64,000 bases of DNA, taken from contig JADJOU010000008.1 of the NCBI GenBank assembly GCA_016713645.1, positions 1 through 64,000 on the forward strand. The letters are read 5' to 3'. The stretch is from Bacteroidota bacterium. GTDB taxonomy: Bacteria; Bacteroidota; Bacteroidia; Chitinophagales; JADJOU01. How positions within the stretch are numbered: position 1 is the first letter of the stretch; every line of letters starts with the position of its first letter. This document shows positions 9,814 to 19,388 of the stretch, in pieces. The notes under the pieces are model-generated. The model searched no databases, was not told where the DNA came from, and saw nothing but the letters and a program-made list of their open reading frames with translations. Made by a program: the position numbers and the translations under genes.

Positions 9814-10851
9814 ATGAATGCAATTACAACCACCGACCCAGAATTTACTCCCGGCAGAGAGTTAAATTTTTTAGAAAAATTCGCGTTGAATTTTATCATC
9901 GATGAGCGAGACCTTCCTTTCATCTCTTTGATCTCTAAAATGTTGCTGACGCAAATTCCATTTGCCTTTTTCCTATTCTACACCGATCATATCTCTTGGT
10001 GGATGCCGATTGCCTATTTGGCGCTCTGTATTGGTTATTTTCTTGGACCATTTATCCTTATGCTCCACAATACGAGCCACAGGCCATTATTCAAATCCAA
10101 GTATAAATTCATGAATAATTTCATTCCATGGTGCATTGGTATCTTTTATGGAGAATCTCCAGAGACCTATTATGCGCATCACTTGGGGATGCACCACATG
10201 GAGAATAATATGGAAAATGATTTATCCAGCACATTGAAATACGATAGAGACAATGTCTTGCATTTTCATCACTACTTCTTCACGTTCTTCTTTGGAGGAT
10301 TAATTCAATTGTGGAATTATTTCACCAAGAGACAGCGCTTCAAAATCAGGAATATCATGACTTTTGGAGAATTCTCCTTTGGAGTATTATGCGCTGTGAC
10401 TTTGTATTTTAATTGGCAAGCGTCACTAATCGTATTTGTCATTCCATTCATCGTCGCACGTTATGGTATGATGGCTGGTAATTGGGCTCAGCATTCATTT
10501 GTGGACGCACAAGACCCAGAAAATAATTATAAAAACTCTATTACATGCATCAATGCTGCCTACAATCAAAAGTGTTTTAATGATGGATACCATATTGGTC
10601 ATCACTTAAAAGACAATAGGCATTGGACAGATATGCCGAGAGATTTTAGAGATAATATCGATAAATATGCCGCTAACGATGCTGTGGTATTTAGAAAGCT
10701 CGACTTCTTTGTAATTTGGTTTTTGTTGATGATAAAAAATTACAAAGCGCTCGCCAATAATTTTGTGCAATTGGATAGCAATAAACCGCGCACACAAGAA
10801 GAAATCATCGCTTTCTTAAAAACAAGAACTCGTCGTGTACCGACTCAATAA
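9814..10851 (+). CDS. Fatty acid desaturase family protein (membrane di-iron)
   Basis: A 345-residue membrane protein of the fatty acid desaturase/hydroxylase superfamily, which uses a di-iron centre to desaturate or hydroxylate acyl chains. Three histidine clusters typical of the family are visible: HNTSHRP near residue 88, HHLGMHH near 121, and GYHIGHH near 256. An additional QHS sits in the WAQHSFVD segment near 228. Hydrophobic segments lie between the His boxes (residues 44-85 and around 185-215). Substrate and position of desaturation cannot be read from the sequence. Its 3' end overlaps the next gene by 17 bp, suggesting translational coupling. Confidence 0.85.
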   Translation: MNAITTTDPEFTPGRELNFLEKFALNFIIDERDLPFISLISKMLLTQIPFAFFLFYTDHISWWMPIAYLALCIGYFLGPFILMLHNTSHRPLFKSKYKFMNNFIPWCIGIFYGESPETYYAHHLGMHHMENNMENDLSSTLKYDRDNVLHFHHYFFTFFFGGLIQLWNYFTKRQRFKIRNIMTFGEFSFGVLCAVTLYFNWQASLIVFVIPFIVARYGMMAGNWAQHSFVDAQDPENNYKNSITCINAAYNQKCFNDGYHIGHHLKDNRHWTDMPRDFRDNIDKYAANDAVVFRKLDFFVIWFLLMIKNYKALANNFVQLDSNKPRTQEEIIAFLKTRTRRVPTQ

Positions 10852-11575
10852 AATATATTTTGTTTTGATTTTTTCACTGATCTACATCAGTGCATTTAGT
10901 CAAGGCAAATTGTATACATATATTGACACCATGCCATCATTCCCCGGTGGGGATACCGCATTGGGCAATTTTTTAACCAAGAATACCAAGCACCCTCTTT
11001 TGGCTATTAAAAACAATGTTCAAGGCGTTGTGCAAATGTCCTTCGTCATTGATACCAATGGCAAAGTTACGGAGATTAAAGTAGTCAAAGGTCTTGGCAG
11101 TGGCTGCGATGAAGAGGCTATTCGCGTTTTAAGTATTATGCCCCATTGGAATCCTGGCATTTTGAACGGGAAAAAAGTGCGCGTGATTTACAATGTTCCC
11201 TTCGCCTTTGATATCGATCAGAATATTCCTCGCTATGCAAAAGATGGAATTTTTATCTATCAAACCCCTGATCTTCAAGCGAAATGGTTTCATAAAATCC
11301 CCTTTGAACACTACTTGAATTCGCGTATGCGTCCGCATCTAAATAAAATTGATTCTCTCTATTTTGAATTGCAAATAACTGTCGACACGACGGGTAAAGT
11401 GCTGAATTGTTTTTATACAAAATCATATCCATCCGATTATAGTTCAATTAGCGCATACTTCGATCAACTCGTTGCCATCATTAAAGAGACTGATGGTCGC
11501 TGGATTGCACCTACCTTAGAGGAGGAGAAAGTTGCCTCAACTGTTTTTGTAAAATATTCTTATAAGAGAAAATAG
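10835..11575 (+). CDS. Exported protein with TonB C-terminal domain
   Basis: A 246-residue secreted protein beginning at a GTG inside the end of the desaturase gene. A signal peptide (YFVLIFSLIYISAFSQ) is followed by a TonB_C-type domain, residues about 32-125. It has the family hallmarks FPGGDTAL, GVVQMSFVIDTNGKVTEIKVVKG, DEEAIRVLSIMPHWNPG and VRVIYNVPFAF. The second half (about 150-246) contains a weaker repeat of the same fold (FELQITVDTTGKVLNC). Unlike true TonB, it has no N-terminal membrane anchor for ExbB/D and no Pro-rich spacer. It is therefore a periplasmic or outer-membrane TonB_C protein, not an energy transducer. Function unknown. Confidence 0.75.
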   Translation: MYRLNKIYFVLIFSLIYISAFSQGKLYTYIDTMPSFPGGDTALGNFLTKNTKHPLLAIKNNVQGVVQMSFVIDTNGKVTEIKVVKGLGSGCDEEAIRVLSIMPHWNPGILNGKKVRVIYNVPFAFDIDQNIPRYAKDGIFIYQTPDLQAKWFHKIPFEHYLNSRMRPHLNKIDSLYFELQITVDTTGKVLNCFYTKSYPSDYSSISAYFDQLVAIIKETDGRWIAPTLEEEKVASTVFVKYSYKRK

Positions 11576-11581
11576 GTGGGC

Positions 11582-13150
11582 TTATAAATCTTCTTTGCTG
11601 ATTGGCCTGAGAGATCCTTGCCATTTAAAATCCATCAGAAACAACATGTCCTTTCCAACTTTTTTCATAGGGGTAAACACGGCTTCAGGCTTGCCTACAA
11701 ATTGAATTCGGTTGACTTTCCCCTCAAGGAAATAGGCAATAATCTTATCGCTCTTCGCACTATTCAAGCCTTCATAACCCTTGCCATCTTCGCGGCCAAA
11801 ATACTTGTTCTCCGCTTCTGGATAGGCTTCCATATAATCTGTTTTTTTATTCTTGAAATAAATATGGATAATATTTCCCTTCATTTGGTTGAATAAATTC
11901 TGTTCTAAATGCTCAGAGACAAAAGCTTTAGTGAATAAGCTTGCTTTATTCGGTTGCTTGTTTTTGGTGTATAGAAAAATCGTATCTGCTTTCAACTGCG
12001 ATGAATCATTCCATAGCAATGGGTCGCGATATAGTTTAAACGTTGAATCGCGATAGCTATAGACAAATGTATCGCAGACCGCTTGAAAATCTTTCTTATA
12101 CATCCGCACTTTTTTATAGCCAAAAAAAGTCTTTGAGCCGCCTTCCTCCATTGTTTCTAGAATTTCTGCGCGCATAAAAAGGATATTGTCCTTGTCTTGT
12201 TCATGGGTGAGCAATGGTCGATTCCTGCCGATTACATGGTTGGATTTATCATAATAATCTGCATAATCGCCTTCCATGATGATATGCAGCGAGGTGTCGT
12301 GAAAATCGTAGCGCTTCATAACCTTACCATAGCCAATATCTCTGAGATAATATAGGCTATCTGTTCTAAGCCATTGAGCACCACTGATGATAAAAGTATT
12401 AGCACCGAATGAGGCAATATTCTTTTTCGAATCGTACCAGCCTGTATTACACCAGATGGTAGAAGAATCATTGAAAATTTCCGTCGCGCCATAAAAAGTA
12501 ACAAATTCGTTGTCCAAATTATACTTCAACGTGTCTGAATTGAGCTTGTATTTGGGATTGGTTACTTTGACTTTATCTTTAAAAAATACATCCCGAGTTC
12601 GCTTATAATAGGTTCCGTAAGTGCTCTTTATTTTGGTGTCCTTGCTAGTGACAACTCCACCATTATTATAATAACCCACATCTCCATTCATCTCATACCA
12701 CAATTCTGTTGTATTGAGGATCATTTTCAAATCTGTGAGTTTGACATTGCCTCTTACATTGGCAATTTTGGTCGCTGCTGGGTAGATGAGGAAGTTTCCC
12801 GACAAACGCACGCTATCTCCTTTTAATATGACGATATGGCCCGCTGCATCTATATTGTTGTCAGCATCAACAATCGCACTATCACAATACATGATGGCAT
12901 CTTTATTCTTGAGCTTTACGTTTCCAATGAGCTTTTTAACTTCTTTCCCGTTGATTTGCAGGATGTTGAGCAAATCTGCATTCAATATATCGACTGGAGT
13001 TGTTTCTTCTTGAGATTTCGCCGATTTTATGGCAAAAATCCATGCAATCAGAAACATCCAAAATACAGATTTTGATAATTTCAACTGCTTATATACTTGC
13101 CGATACTTGGTCAAAATAAAATGATATTGAGGGCTATTGTTTTTTGCCAA
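11582..13150 (-). CDS. OstA-like protein (LptA/OstA_N-type repeats)
   Basis: A 522-residue exported protein. A basic N-terminus leads to a hydrophobic segment (VFWMFLIAWIFAIKSA) and then successive beta-strand repeats. These resemble the OstA/LptA fold that shuttles lipopolysaccharide: LIGNVKLKNKDAIMYCDSAIV, GHIVILKGDSVRLSGN, NVRGNVKLTDLKMIL and KVKVTNPKYKLNSDTLKYN. Bacteroidota OstA-like proteins have this length and are thought to act in envelope lipid transport; that role is inferred. The start overlaps the end of the MCE gene by 17 bp, so the two are translated from one message. Confidence 0.8.
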   Translation of the reverse strand: MAKNNSPQYHFILTKYRQVYKQLKLSKSVFWMFLIAWIFAIKSAKSQEETTPVDILNADLLNILQINGKEVKKLIGNVKLKNKDAIMYCDSAIVDADNNIDAAGHIVILKGDSVRLSGNFLIYPAATKIANVRGNVKLTDLKMILNTTELWYEMNGDVGYYNNGGVVTSKDTKIKSTYGTYYKRTRDVFFKDKVKVTNPKYKLNSDTLKYNLDNEFVTFYGATEIFNDSSTIWCNTGWYDSKKNIASFGANTFIISGAQWLRTDSLYYLRDIGYGKVMKRYDFHDTSLHIIMEGDYADYYDKSNHVIGRNRPLLTHEQDKDNILFMRAEILETMEEGGSKTFFGYKKVRMYKKDFQAVCDTFVYSYRDSTFKLYRDPLLWNDSSQLKADTIFLYTKNKQPNKASLFTKAFVSEHLEQNLFNQMKGNIIHIYFKNKKTDYMEAYPEAENKYFGREDGKGYEGLNSAKSDKIIAYFLEGKVNRIQFVGKPEAVFTPMKKVGKDMLFLMDFKWQGSLRPISKEDL

Positions 13151-14075
13151 TCAATGAAAAAGAGACATATCGCTTAGGATTGGCCTTAAGGTCGACCACC
13201 AAATTATTGGCGGAATTTACCGTTTCAACTAATTTGTTGTGTAAGACAGGATCTTTGATCAATTTGGTCAATGTGCCATTTCCATCATTGACACTCGCTA
13301 ACAACTGATTGAATTCATCCAATGATTTATTGAGCTTGCCAAAGGTCTTAGAAATATCCGCATTTTTCACTTGTCCTGAAATGCTATTGAGGTTATTGAT
13401 CAACGAGGCAATTTCATCATTCTTCTTCTCGATATTAGAAGAAATAGAGGCGAGATTTTCCAATGTTTTTGTAACAGACTTTTCATTTTTATCTATAACC
13501 GTATTTACACCATTGATGGTCGTTTTAAGCGCTGCCAATGCTTGGTTTAATCCATTGATTGTATTATAGACGTTGATTTGTTGTTGCTTGTCAAACAAGG
13601 TATTTGCATTGCTCAGCAATTTATCTGCATTTGCTGCTATTGGCGTGACCTTATCCCCTAAGGAGCTCAGCATCCCTTTGTCTATCTCTGATTCAAATAC
13701 GCTTCCCTCTTTCATCAAAGTGGTGTTTTCGGCTAAATCAATGCGTATTGCCTTATTGCCAAAGAAATCTGTACTGTATAAAACAGCTTTTGAGCCGACA
13801 GGGATGGGGAATTTACCATTGAACTGCATGGTAACCTTGATTTTTCCTAAGGTTTTTTTATTCTCAAATTCTATATCCTTGATTATTCCTACCTGTACGC
13901 CATTGATAAAAATCTTTGAAGACTTATACAAACTCTCGACATTATCATAGGTTGCATAATAAATTGGATCAACTACTGCGAATCGAGAACCTTTGAGAAA
14001 ATTCGCGCCCAACACGAAAATGACAGCGGATCCAATAATCAATAAAGCGACTTTTGCTTCTTTAGTAATACTCAC
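13134..14075 (-). CDS. MCE/MlaD family lipid-transport substrate-binding protein
   Basis: A protein of about 313 residues. A short basic N-terminus (SITKEAK) is followed by one membrane anchor (VALLIIGSAVIFVLGANFL) and an MCE domain (residues about 25-120, with FINGVQVGIIKDI, NGKFPIPVGSKAVLYSTDFFGNKAI and EGSVFESE). A long coiled-coil region follows, rich in Asn, Leu and Lys (about 130-290). MCE proteins form hexameric lipid channels that work with MlaE/F-type ABC transporters; no such genes are in this window. The GTG at 14075 is chosen because a -7 box lies at 14095-14102, which rules out the more upstream in-frame start at 14123. Confidence 0.85.
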   Translation of the reverse strand: MSITKEAKVALLIIGSAVIFVLGANFLKGSRFAVVDPIYYATYDNVESLYKSSKIFINGVQVGIIKDIEFENKKTLGKIKVTMQFNGKFPIPVGSKAVLYSTDFFGNKAIRIDLAENTTLMKEGSVFESEIDKGMLSSLGDKVTPIAANADKLLSNANTLFDKQQQINVYNTINGLNQALAALKTTINGVNTVIDKNEKSVTKTLENLASISSNIEKKNDEIASLINNLNSISGQVKNADISKTFGKLNKSLDEFNQLLASVNDGNGTLTKLIKDPVLHNKLVETVNSANNLVVDLKANPKRYVSFSLIGKKQ

Positions 14076-14094
14076 AAATAATGTTTTAAAGAGA

Positions 14095-14102
14095 CAAAAG
14101 TA
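14095..14102 (-). promoter_or_regulatory. Candidate -7 box TACTTTTG for the MCE-OstA operon
   Basis: An exact TAnnTTTG match on the minus strand, 19 bp before the GTG at 14075. It decides the start of the MCE gene. Confidence 0.5.
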
Positions 14103-14230
14103 AAAAATTAGGGGAAATAACAAGAGATTGATTGAAAAGCAATGCTGTTTGCCCTGCTGTGCGCTTTTATTTTCGTGAATCTTAACACTAAGAATGAGAT
14201 ATTTGTCAAAAAATGTCCTGAATTAAAGGC

Positions 14231-14968
14231 ATGCTCCATCAAAAAACAACTTTAAACATCGACGATAAGCAATATCTGGTATCTATCTATGTAGAGCGTA
14301 GAAATGGAACAAGAGTTTCTATAACCAATAAAGGCATCAATATTCGCATCGCAGATTATTATTCCAATGAGAAGAAAAACGACGAGGTTCGCTCATGTTT
14401 AAAATGGGCTAGAGAAAAAATCATACAAAAGCTCGCCAAAGTGAGCATTAGGCCGCCATATGCGCATGGAAGCATCTTTCATTATGGCGATATTGATTTC
14501 ACCCTGTTTTTTGTTCATTCGGAAAAAGGAAAAAATCTTACTTGTAAACTCAATCTGGAGAACCACGAAATAATAATCACATTTAATACCAATACCGCAA
14601 CTAAAATTGCTCAAAAGAATATTGGAAGCCTGCTTTCAAAGCTAATGGCCGCTTATTTCACCCCGAAGATAGATCAACGAATTCGCGCATTTAATGACTT
14701 GCACTTTAAAAAGAAAATTACCGATGTGAGCATGCGCAATACGAGCAGCCGCTGGGGTTCTTGTTCTTCCAAGGGAAGCATCAATATCTCTACTAGATTG
14801 CTTTTTGCGCCTCAATGGGTGGTGGATTATGTCCTCATTCATGAATTATGTCACCTCATCCACATGGACCATTCAGATAAATTTTGGGCGCTAGTTAAAT
14901 CCATCATTCCCCATTACGAGCAGGCTGAAAAGCATCTCCACGAAAAGGGAGGTGGATACAATTTTTAG
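14231..14968 (+). CDS. YgjP-like (DUF45) zinc metallopeptidase-fold protein
   Basis: A 245-residue cytosolic protein of the DUF45/YgjP family. The signature is SSRWGSCSSKGSINISTRLL followed by WVVDYVLIHELCHLIHMDHSDKFW. The HELCH plus downstream H..KFW pattern forms the zinc site of a WLM/SprT-like peptidase fold. The N-terminal half is beta-rich, as in relatives. The in vivo substrate is unknown; in several bacteria the family sits next to type I restriction genes, which are not seen here. It is convergent with the 2OG oxygenase, with 7 bp between the ends. Family assignment is strong. Confidence 0.85.
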   Translation: MLHQKTTLNIDDKQYLVSIYVERRNGTRVSITNKGINIRIADYYSNEKKNDEVRSCLKWAREKIIQKLAKVSIRPPYAHGSIFHYGDIDFTLFFVHSEKGKNLTCKLNLENHEIIITFNTNTATKIAQKNIGSLLSKLMAAYFTPKIDQRIRAFNDLHFKKKITDVSMRNTSSRWGSCSSKGSINISTRLLFAPQWVVDYVLIHELCHLIHMDHSDKFWALVKSIIPHYEQAEKHLHEKGGGYNF

Positions 14969-14975
14969 TGTTTTA

Positions 14976-15566
14976 TTAACCTTTTAACCAACCTGCGATG
15001 CTTAGTCTTCTCACATTGGTTATCAGCACCTCGTGTTCCAATTTATTGCTTTTAAAAAAAACCGTCTTACCACAAGTAGGTTCAATTTCCTGCGCACAAT
15101 CCTCGTGATAGACTTTCAACTCTCCCCCATCTCCCGCTCTCCACGCTTCATTCAGATAACTGATCATGGAGTATTTTCTGCTTGAATTGTCCCTAAATTG
15201 ATCTAAGTGTTTCGAGTATGAATTCCCTTTTTCAAAACACGAATAATGAAATTCTGCCTTGGTTATTCCCGCATAACAGGTCATATTCAAATGGCTGATA
15301 AAATCCCCCATCAAATTTAAAAAGTCATTTTCGTGCAAATTATCATGTGACTTATCTAACCAAAATATTTTATCATTTCGAATGCGTTGATCTTCTACAA
15401 GCTTTCCATCATTGCCAATTTTGGCCGCTGCGAGTGCGTTTTCGCCAATTAAGGCCAATATGTTTTTTCTCAATTGGTTGGATAACTCTTGTGGAATAAA
15501 ATGATTTGAGATGCCCACATTGTTCGCCAATAGGCTGCCTATCAACTCTTCAAACTGTAATTGCAT
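14976..15566 (-). CDS. 2-oxoglutarate/Fe(II)-dependent oxygenase (prolyl 4-hydroxylase-like)
   Basis: A 196-residue soluble 2OG-Fe(II) dioxygenase. The iron ligands are visible as H..D (SKHLDQF) and a distal His (LEHEV), followed by the Arg that binds 2-oxoglutarate (TNVRRLSIAGWL). The block between them (MISYLNEAW, GGELKVYHE, GKTVFFKS) matches the double-stranded beta-helix of prolyl 4-hydroxylase-like enzymes. The substrate could be a protein side chain or a small molecule and is not known. It stands alone between convergent and co-directional genes. Confidence 0.82.
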   Translation of the reverse strand: MQLQFEELIGSLLANNVGISNHFIPQELSNQLRKNILALIGENALAAAKIGNDGKLVEDQRIRNDKIFWLDKSHDNLHENDFLNLMGDFISHLNMTCYAGITKAEFHYSCFEKGNSYSKHLDQFRDNSSRKYSMISYLNEAWRAGDGGELKVYHEDCAQEIEPTCGKTVFFKSNKLEHEVLITNVRRLSIAGWLKG

Positions 15567-15668
15567 TTATTATTATCAGCTTGAATTATGGCTAATTCGG
15601 TAAGATACTGATTTATACGAAGATTCAATCACTATTTGGGCTTGGTAAAAACCCGAACTAAAGACCGT

Positions 15669-16702
15669 TTAAGCGCTCTTGAAACTCTCCCAGCCTTGCG
15701 CTGTGAGCTCGCTCAATGTTCCTGATTTATGAAGCAATTTTAATCCCTCACTTTTATTTCTTATCTCGCCAATGATTCGAATATCAAGTGCTGCATTTTC
15801 TATTTTTGCAAAATCTTTAGGAGAAACTGTAAACAATAATTCATAATCCTCTCCTCCGTTTAAAGCACAAACCGTAGGGTTAATGTTGAACTCCACGGCT
15901 GTATGGTAAGTCATCTCAGCAATTGGAATGGAGACTTCTTCAATCAATACACCAACATTGCTCTGATTGCAAATGTGGTGCAATTCTGAACTCAGCCCAT
16001 CTGATACATCCATCATAGAAGTCGGCAATATCTCTTCTTGTCTCAAAAACTCAATAACATCTTTTCGCGCTTCTGGTTTGAGTAGTCTGCCAATTAAATA
16101 GGGCTTATCGCTTATCTGCGGCTGCATATTAGGGTCCTCAAGATATACTTGCTTCTCTCTATTCAAAATTTGCAAGCCCAAATACGCTGCGCCCAAATCG
16201 CCCGTTACACAGACTAAATCTCCCTCTTTTGCACCATTTCGATAGACTATATCTTCCTTTCTCGCTTCACCTATTGCTGTGATGGATATAAATAATCCCT
16301 TTAGAGAAGAAGTTGTATCACCCCAAACCAAATCCACGCCATAGAATTCACAAGCTAATGCAATCACTTTATACAATTCATCAATCGCCTCAACTGAAAA
16401 CCTATTTGAAAAAGCAATGGAAACAGTTATTTGTTTTGGATTGGCATTCATTGCATAAATATCAGAAACATTGACGACCACCGATTTATACCCCAAATGC
16501 ATCAAGGGTGTATACGCTAAATCAAAGTGAATTCCCTCTGATAAAATATCTGTACTGACAACCGTGCATCTGTTATCATATTGTATCACAGCCGCATCAT
16601 CGCCAATTCCCTTAATTGTAGATGGATTTACAAGATTCGTTTTATCTGAATTCTCTTTATAAGTCCAAACTCTCCCAATGTGCTAATTTCAGTTCTTGTC
16701 AT
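15669..16702 (-). CDS. thiL: Thiamine-monophosphate kinase ThiL, frameshifted near N-terminus
   Basis: ThiL phosphorylates thiamine monophosphate to thiamine diphosphate. Visible blocks are GIGDDAAV, VVSTDILSEGIHFDL, HLGYKSVVVNVSDIYAMNA, VWGDTTSS, VTGDLGAAYLGL, SMMDVSDGLSSELHHI and CALNGGEDYELLFTV, in the family order. The ATG at 16702 opens MTRTEISTLGEFGLIK, but this frame stops after 24 codons. One extra base in the T3 run at 16656-16658 (AAA on the coding strand) joins it to ENSDKTN...STIKGIGDD. The lesion is therefore most likely a sequencing deletion in an otherwise complete gene. No other thiamine genes are adjacent, and no TPP riboswitch was recognised. Confidence 0.87.
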
Positions 16703-16784
16703 CGTCAATTTTTAAAGTTCAAAAGAAGTGCAAATAAATCAATTGTGTCCTAATTTATCCATATCGATTTTTAATCCTGTCTTA

Positions 16785-17975
16785 TTAATCCCCTTCAAAG
16801 ACAAATTTTCGCAGTCGACTCCCTACTCCTTCTATGCTATAATGCTCTTCTGCAAGCTTGCGCGCATTTAATCCCATTTGCTGCGCATATGGGTGGTTCG
16901 TCATCAATTGAATCAATTTTTCTCGAAACATTTCTTTCGAATCAGCAATAAATATGTTTTCCCCGTCTTTGCATTCTATCCCTTCTGCGCCAATGGTGGT
17001 TGAAACAATCGGTTTACCGCACATCATCGCTTCAATAATTTTTATTCTCATGCCACTTCCAGAAAATAGCGGAACGATCATTATATTCTTCTCACTCATA
17101 AAACGCACGGCATCTTCCACTTCACCTATCCAATGAACACTAGATGGTCCACTTATCTTCATTTCTTCTTTAAAATTTCTACCCGCAATATAGAATTGCC
17201 AATTGGGATAATCCTCACTCAACCGCTTCCACACTTCTTCAATAAACCAATACACGCCTTGAATATTCGGCAACCAGTCAAAACTGCCTAGAAAAAAGAT
17301 AGATTGAATCTCATTGGCTGTCTCTTGTTTTGCCCCCATTTGTATGGAGCCTGGAATCGAAACACTAGGTTTTGCAAGTCCCATATTCTTTAAGATCGAT
17401 AAATCCTTATCCGTTATCGCAATGGTCGAATCACAGACATTCATATTCTCCCTTTCGTATGTCTTCATGCGCGCTGCCAATAAATTCAAGTACGCCTTTT
17501 TCAAAAAAGAAGGCTCTTGCGCAGCTAATCGCTGCCATATCTCATGTTCCACATTATGGGATCTCATGACCAATTTTGCCTTACTTACTGATTTTATTAT
17601 TTCGGCATATTGAACCAGATAAAGGCCTTGTAAAATGATGACATCATACATATTTGCTTGAAGCAATTCGCGCAATTTACTTGCGTAAGAATCACTCCAA
17701 AAGCGTTGAATATTATAGGATTTCCCACTAAACAAATTGAGAAGTGCATCCCATATTTTGATAGATGTATCTATTGGCACTGCATAAAAATGTGCCAACC
17801 TGTTGACTTCCTCCGGAAATGTTGAAAGTGATGAAAAATGCTTTTTTGTGTTAAGTGCCAACACGTCTATTGAAATGTCATCGCCTTGCAGGGCTTTCAG
17901 TTCATTCATAATCACCATACACTCTCCATCAATAACAGGGAAAGGGAGTTTTTTGGTGAGCATCAACACTTTCAT
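16785..17975 (-). CDS. Glycosyltransferase family 4 (GT-B fold)
   Basis: A 396-residue GT4-type glycosyltransferase. The N-terminal Rossmann part begins MKVLMLTKKLPFPVIDGECM, and the acceptor-domain segment MRSHNVEHEIW is typical of this subgroup. The C-terminal donor-binding part has FFLGSFDWLPNIQGV, IMIVPLFSGSGMRIKIIEAM and GKPIVSTTIGAEGI, the usual E(x7)E-type region. It probably transfers a sugar from a nucleotide donor during surface polysaccharide or LPS synthesis; donor and acceptor cannot be read from the sequence. It lies among other envelope-glycan genes (GT2, DUF4254, GT9). Confidence 0.85.
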   Translation of the reverse strand: MKVLMLTKKLPFPVIDGECMVIMNELKALQGDDISIDVLALNTKKHFSSLSTFPEEVNRLAHFYAVPIDTSIKIWDALLNLFSGKSYNIQRFWSDSYASKLRELLQANMYDVIILQGLYLVQYAEIIKSVSKAKLVMRSHNVEHEIWQRLAAQEPSFLKKAYLNLLAARMKTYERENMNVCDSTIAITDKDLSILKNMGLAKPSVSIPGSIQMGAKQETANEIQSIFFLGSFDWLPNIQGVYWFIEEVWKRLSEDYPNWQFYIAGRNFKEEMKISGPSSVHWIGEVEDAVRFMSEKNIMIVPLFSGSGMRIKIIEAMMCGKPIVSTTIGAEGIECKDGENIFIADSKEMFREKLIQLMTNHPYAQQMGLNARKLAEEHYSIEGVGSRLRKFVFEGD

Positions 17976-17984
17976 GAAAACGAA

Positions 17985-18425
17985 TTATCTTCCAGTGATT
18001 GAGTGAGCGTATTTCTTTACAAAAGCCAATTTTGCTGCTTCGTCTATTTCTTCTCCTTTCAATAATTTGGCCTGCTTTATTAAGTCGATCAATTTCAATT
18101 TATCTTCAGTAAATTCTAATTCAATTGTAGTTTGTGCCTCATCGTAGAAAACGACTTTATAATAGTTGGTCAGTCTGCCATAAGAATCACCGACCAGTGT
18201 AGTATCTGAATACGTCCTCACAAAAAAACTACAAACTTGCATGCCCCCTATTGAAAAGAGATTATAAATATATGATCCATCGTTTTGATAATCGGGCATT
18301 GACTTAAAAACAAATAATTTGGTTTTTTTTTCAGTTACCAAACCTGTTTTGGCATTGTACTCAAACCCTCCCGCAAAAGCACTTGCTGCTAGAAGCAAAT
18401 TGAGCATTAAGAAAAAAGACTTCAT
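17985..18425 (-). CDS. Small exported protein, unknown function
   Basis: About 146 residues from the ATG at 18425; an in-frame TTG nine bases upstream is less likely. A clear signal peptide (SFFLMLNLLLAASAFAGG) is followed by a beta-rich mature part (LVTEKKTKLFVFKSMPD, YNLFSIGGMQVCSFFVRTY) and a helical Lys-rich C-terminus. No family recognised. It lies 9 bp upstream of the GT4 gene on the same strand, so the two are probably co-transcribed. Periplasmic location is inferred from the signal peptide. Confidence 0.6.
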   Translation of the reverse strand: MKSFFLMLNLLLAASAFAGGFEYNAKTGLVTEKKTKLFVFKSMPDYQNDGSYIYNLFSIGGMQVCSFFVRTYSDTTLVGDSYGRLTNYYKVVFYDEAQTTIELEFTEDKLKLIDLIKQAKLLKGEEIDEAAKLAFVKKYAHSITGR

Positions 18426-18513
18426 AAAATTCAATTAAAGATGTGAAAATACGCTATTTTGATGAGTTGAAATGTGAAAGTTTTATCAAATTTGCTATTT
18501 ATCTGAAGCCACT

Positions 18514-19212
18514 ATGTATAATAATCTAAAAGTAGTTGTTGTGCTACCCGCATATAATGCTGCTAAAACGCTTGAAAAAACATATCAAGAAATTCCCTTT
18601 GACATTGTGGATGAGGTTGTGCTCGTCGATGATGCGAGTAAAGATGATACGGCTGAAGTAGCCAAGCGAATTGGCATCAAACACGTAATTGTGCAGAAGA
18701 AAAATAAAGGTTATGGAGGAAATCAGAAATCCTGCTATGCCAAGGCGCTCGAGCTCAATATGGACATCGTCATTATGTTTCACCCTGATTACCAATATAC
18801 GCCATTATTGATTCGAGCTATGGTCAGTATCATAGGCAACGGTCTTTATCCCGTCGTTCTGGGTTCGCGAATATTAGGGAAGGGCGCGCTAGAAGGAGGC
18901 ATGCCCTTATACAAATACTTTTTTAATCGCGTATTGACTTTGGCTCAAAACATCATCATGAACCAAAAACTCTCCGAGTACCATACAGGTTATCGGGCTT
19001 TCTCGAGTGAAGTATTGCGCAAGATTAATCTAGCGGCCAATTCCGATGACTTTGTATTTGACAATCAAATGCTCGCACAAATTTTCTACGCTGACTTTCA
19101 AATAGGAGAAGTGACTTGTCCAACAAAATATTTTGAAGAAGCTTCTTCAATTAATTTTAGAAGGAGTGCAATCTATGGAATAGGATGCTTGTATACTGAA
19201 ATTTTGTACTGA
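18514..19212 (+). CDS. Glycosyltransferase family 2 (DPM synthase-like)
   Basis: A 232-residue GT-A glycosyltransferase of the family 2/dolichol-phosphate mannosyltransferase-like group. Motifs: VVVLPAYNAAKTLEKT, VLVDDASKDDTAEVAK, KNKGYGGNQKSCYAKAL, the DxD-like HPDYQY, VLGSRILGKGALEGGMP and EYHTGYRAFSSEVL. There is no C-terminal membrane anchor. The frame ends with EILY and then TGA at 19210-19212. The same frame continues as LNKWGVVHSAIFNSPN to a TAA at 19261, and that sequence looks like a natural GT2 tail. The stop may thus be a point mutation or base error (TGG to TGA). Confidence 0.82.
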   Translation: MYNNLKVVVVLPAYNAAKTLEKTYQEIPFDIVDEVVLVDDASKDDTAEVAKRIGIKHVIVQKKNKGYGGNQKSCYAKALELNMDIVIMFHPDYQYTPLLIRAMVSIIGNGLYPVVLGSRILGKGALEGGMPLYKYFFNRVLTLAQNIIMNQKLSEYHTGYRAFSSEVLRKINLAANSDDFVFDNQMLAQIFYADFQIGEVTCPTKYFEEASSINFRRSAIYGIGCLYTEILY

Positions 19213-19388
19213 CTCAACAAATGGGGAGTTGTTCATAGCGCTATTTTCAATTCTCCCAATTAAGATCAGCCCTTTAATCGAGCTAATCCCATTTTAATCC
19301 TCGTATAATAAATCTGCAATTCTATGCAGATAATTTGTGATTATACATGAAGAGAAAAATTTGTACGTGAGAGCTTCTTTATTAAAAC

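Noticed and set aside
19210..19212. UGA recoding (Trp or selenocysteine) because an in-frame TGA precedes a plausible GT2 tail
   Set aside because: TGA ends other genes normally (for example prmA), and a single case is better explained by one substitution or base error.
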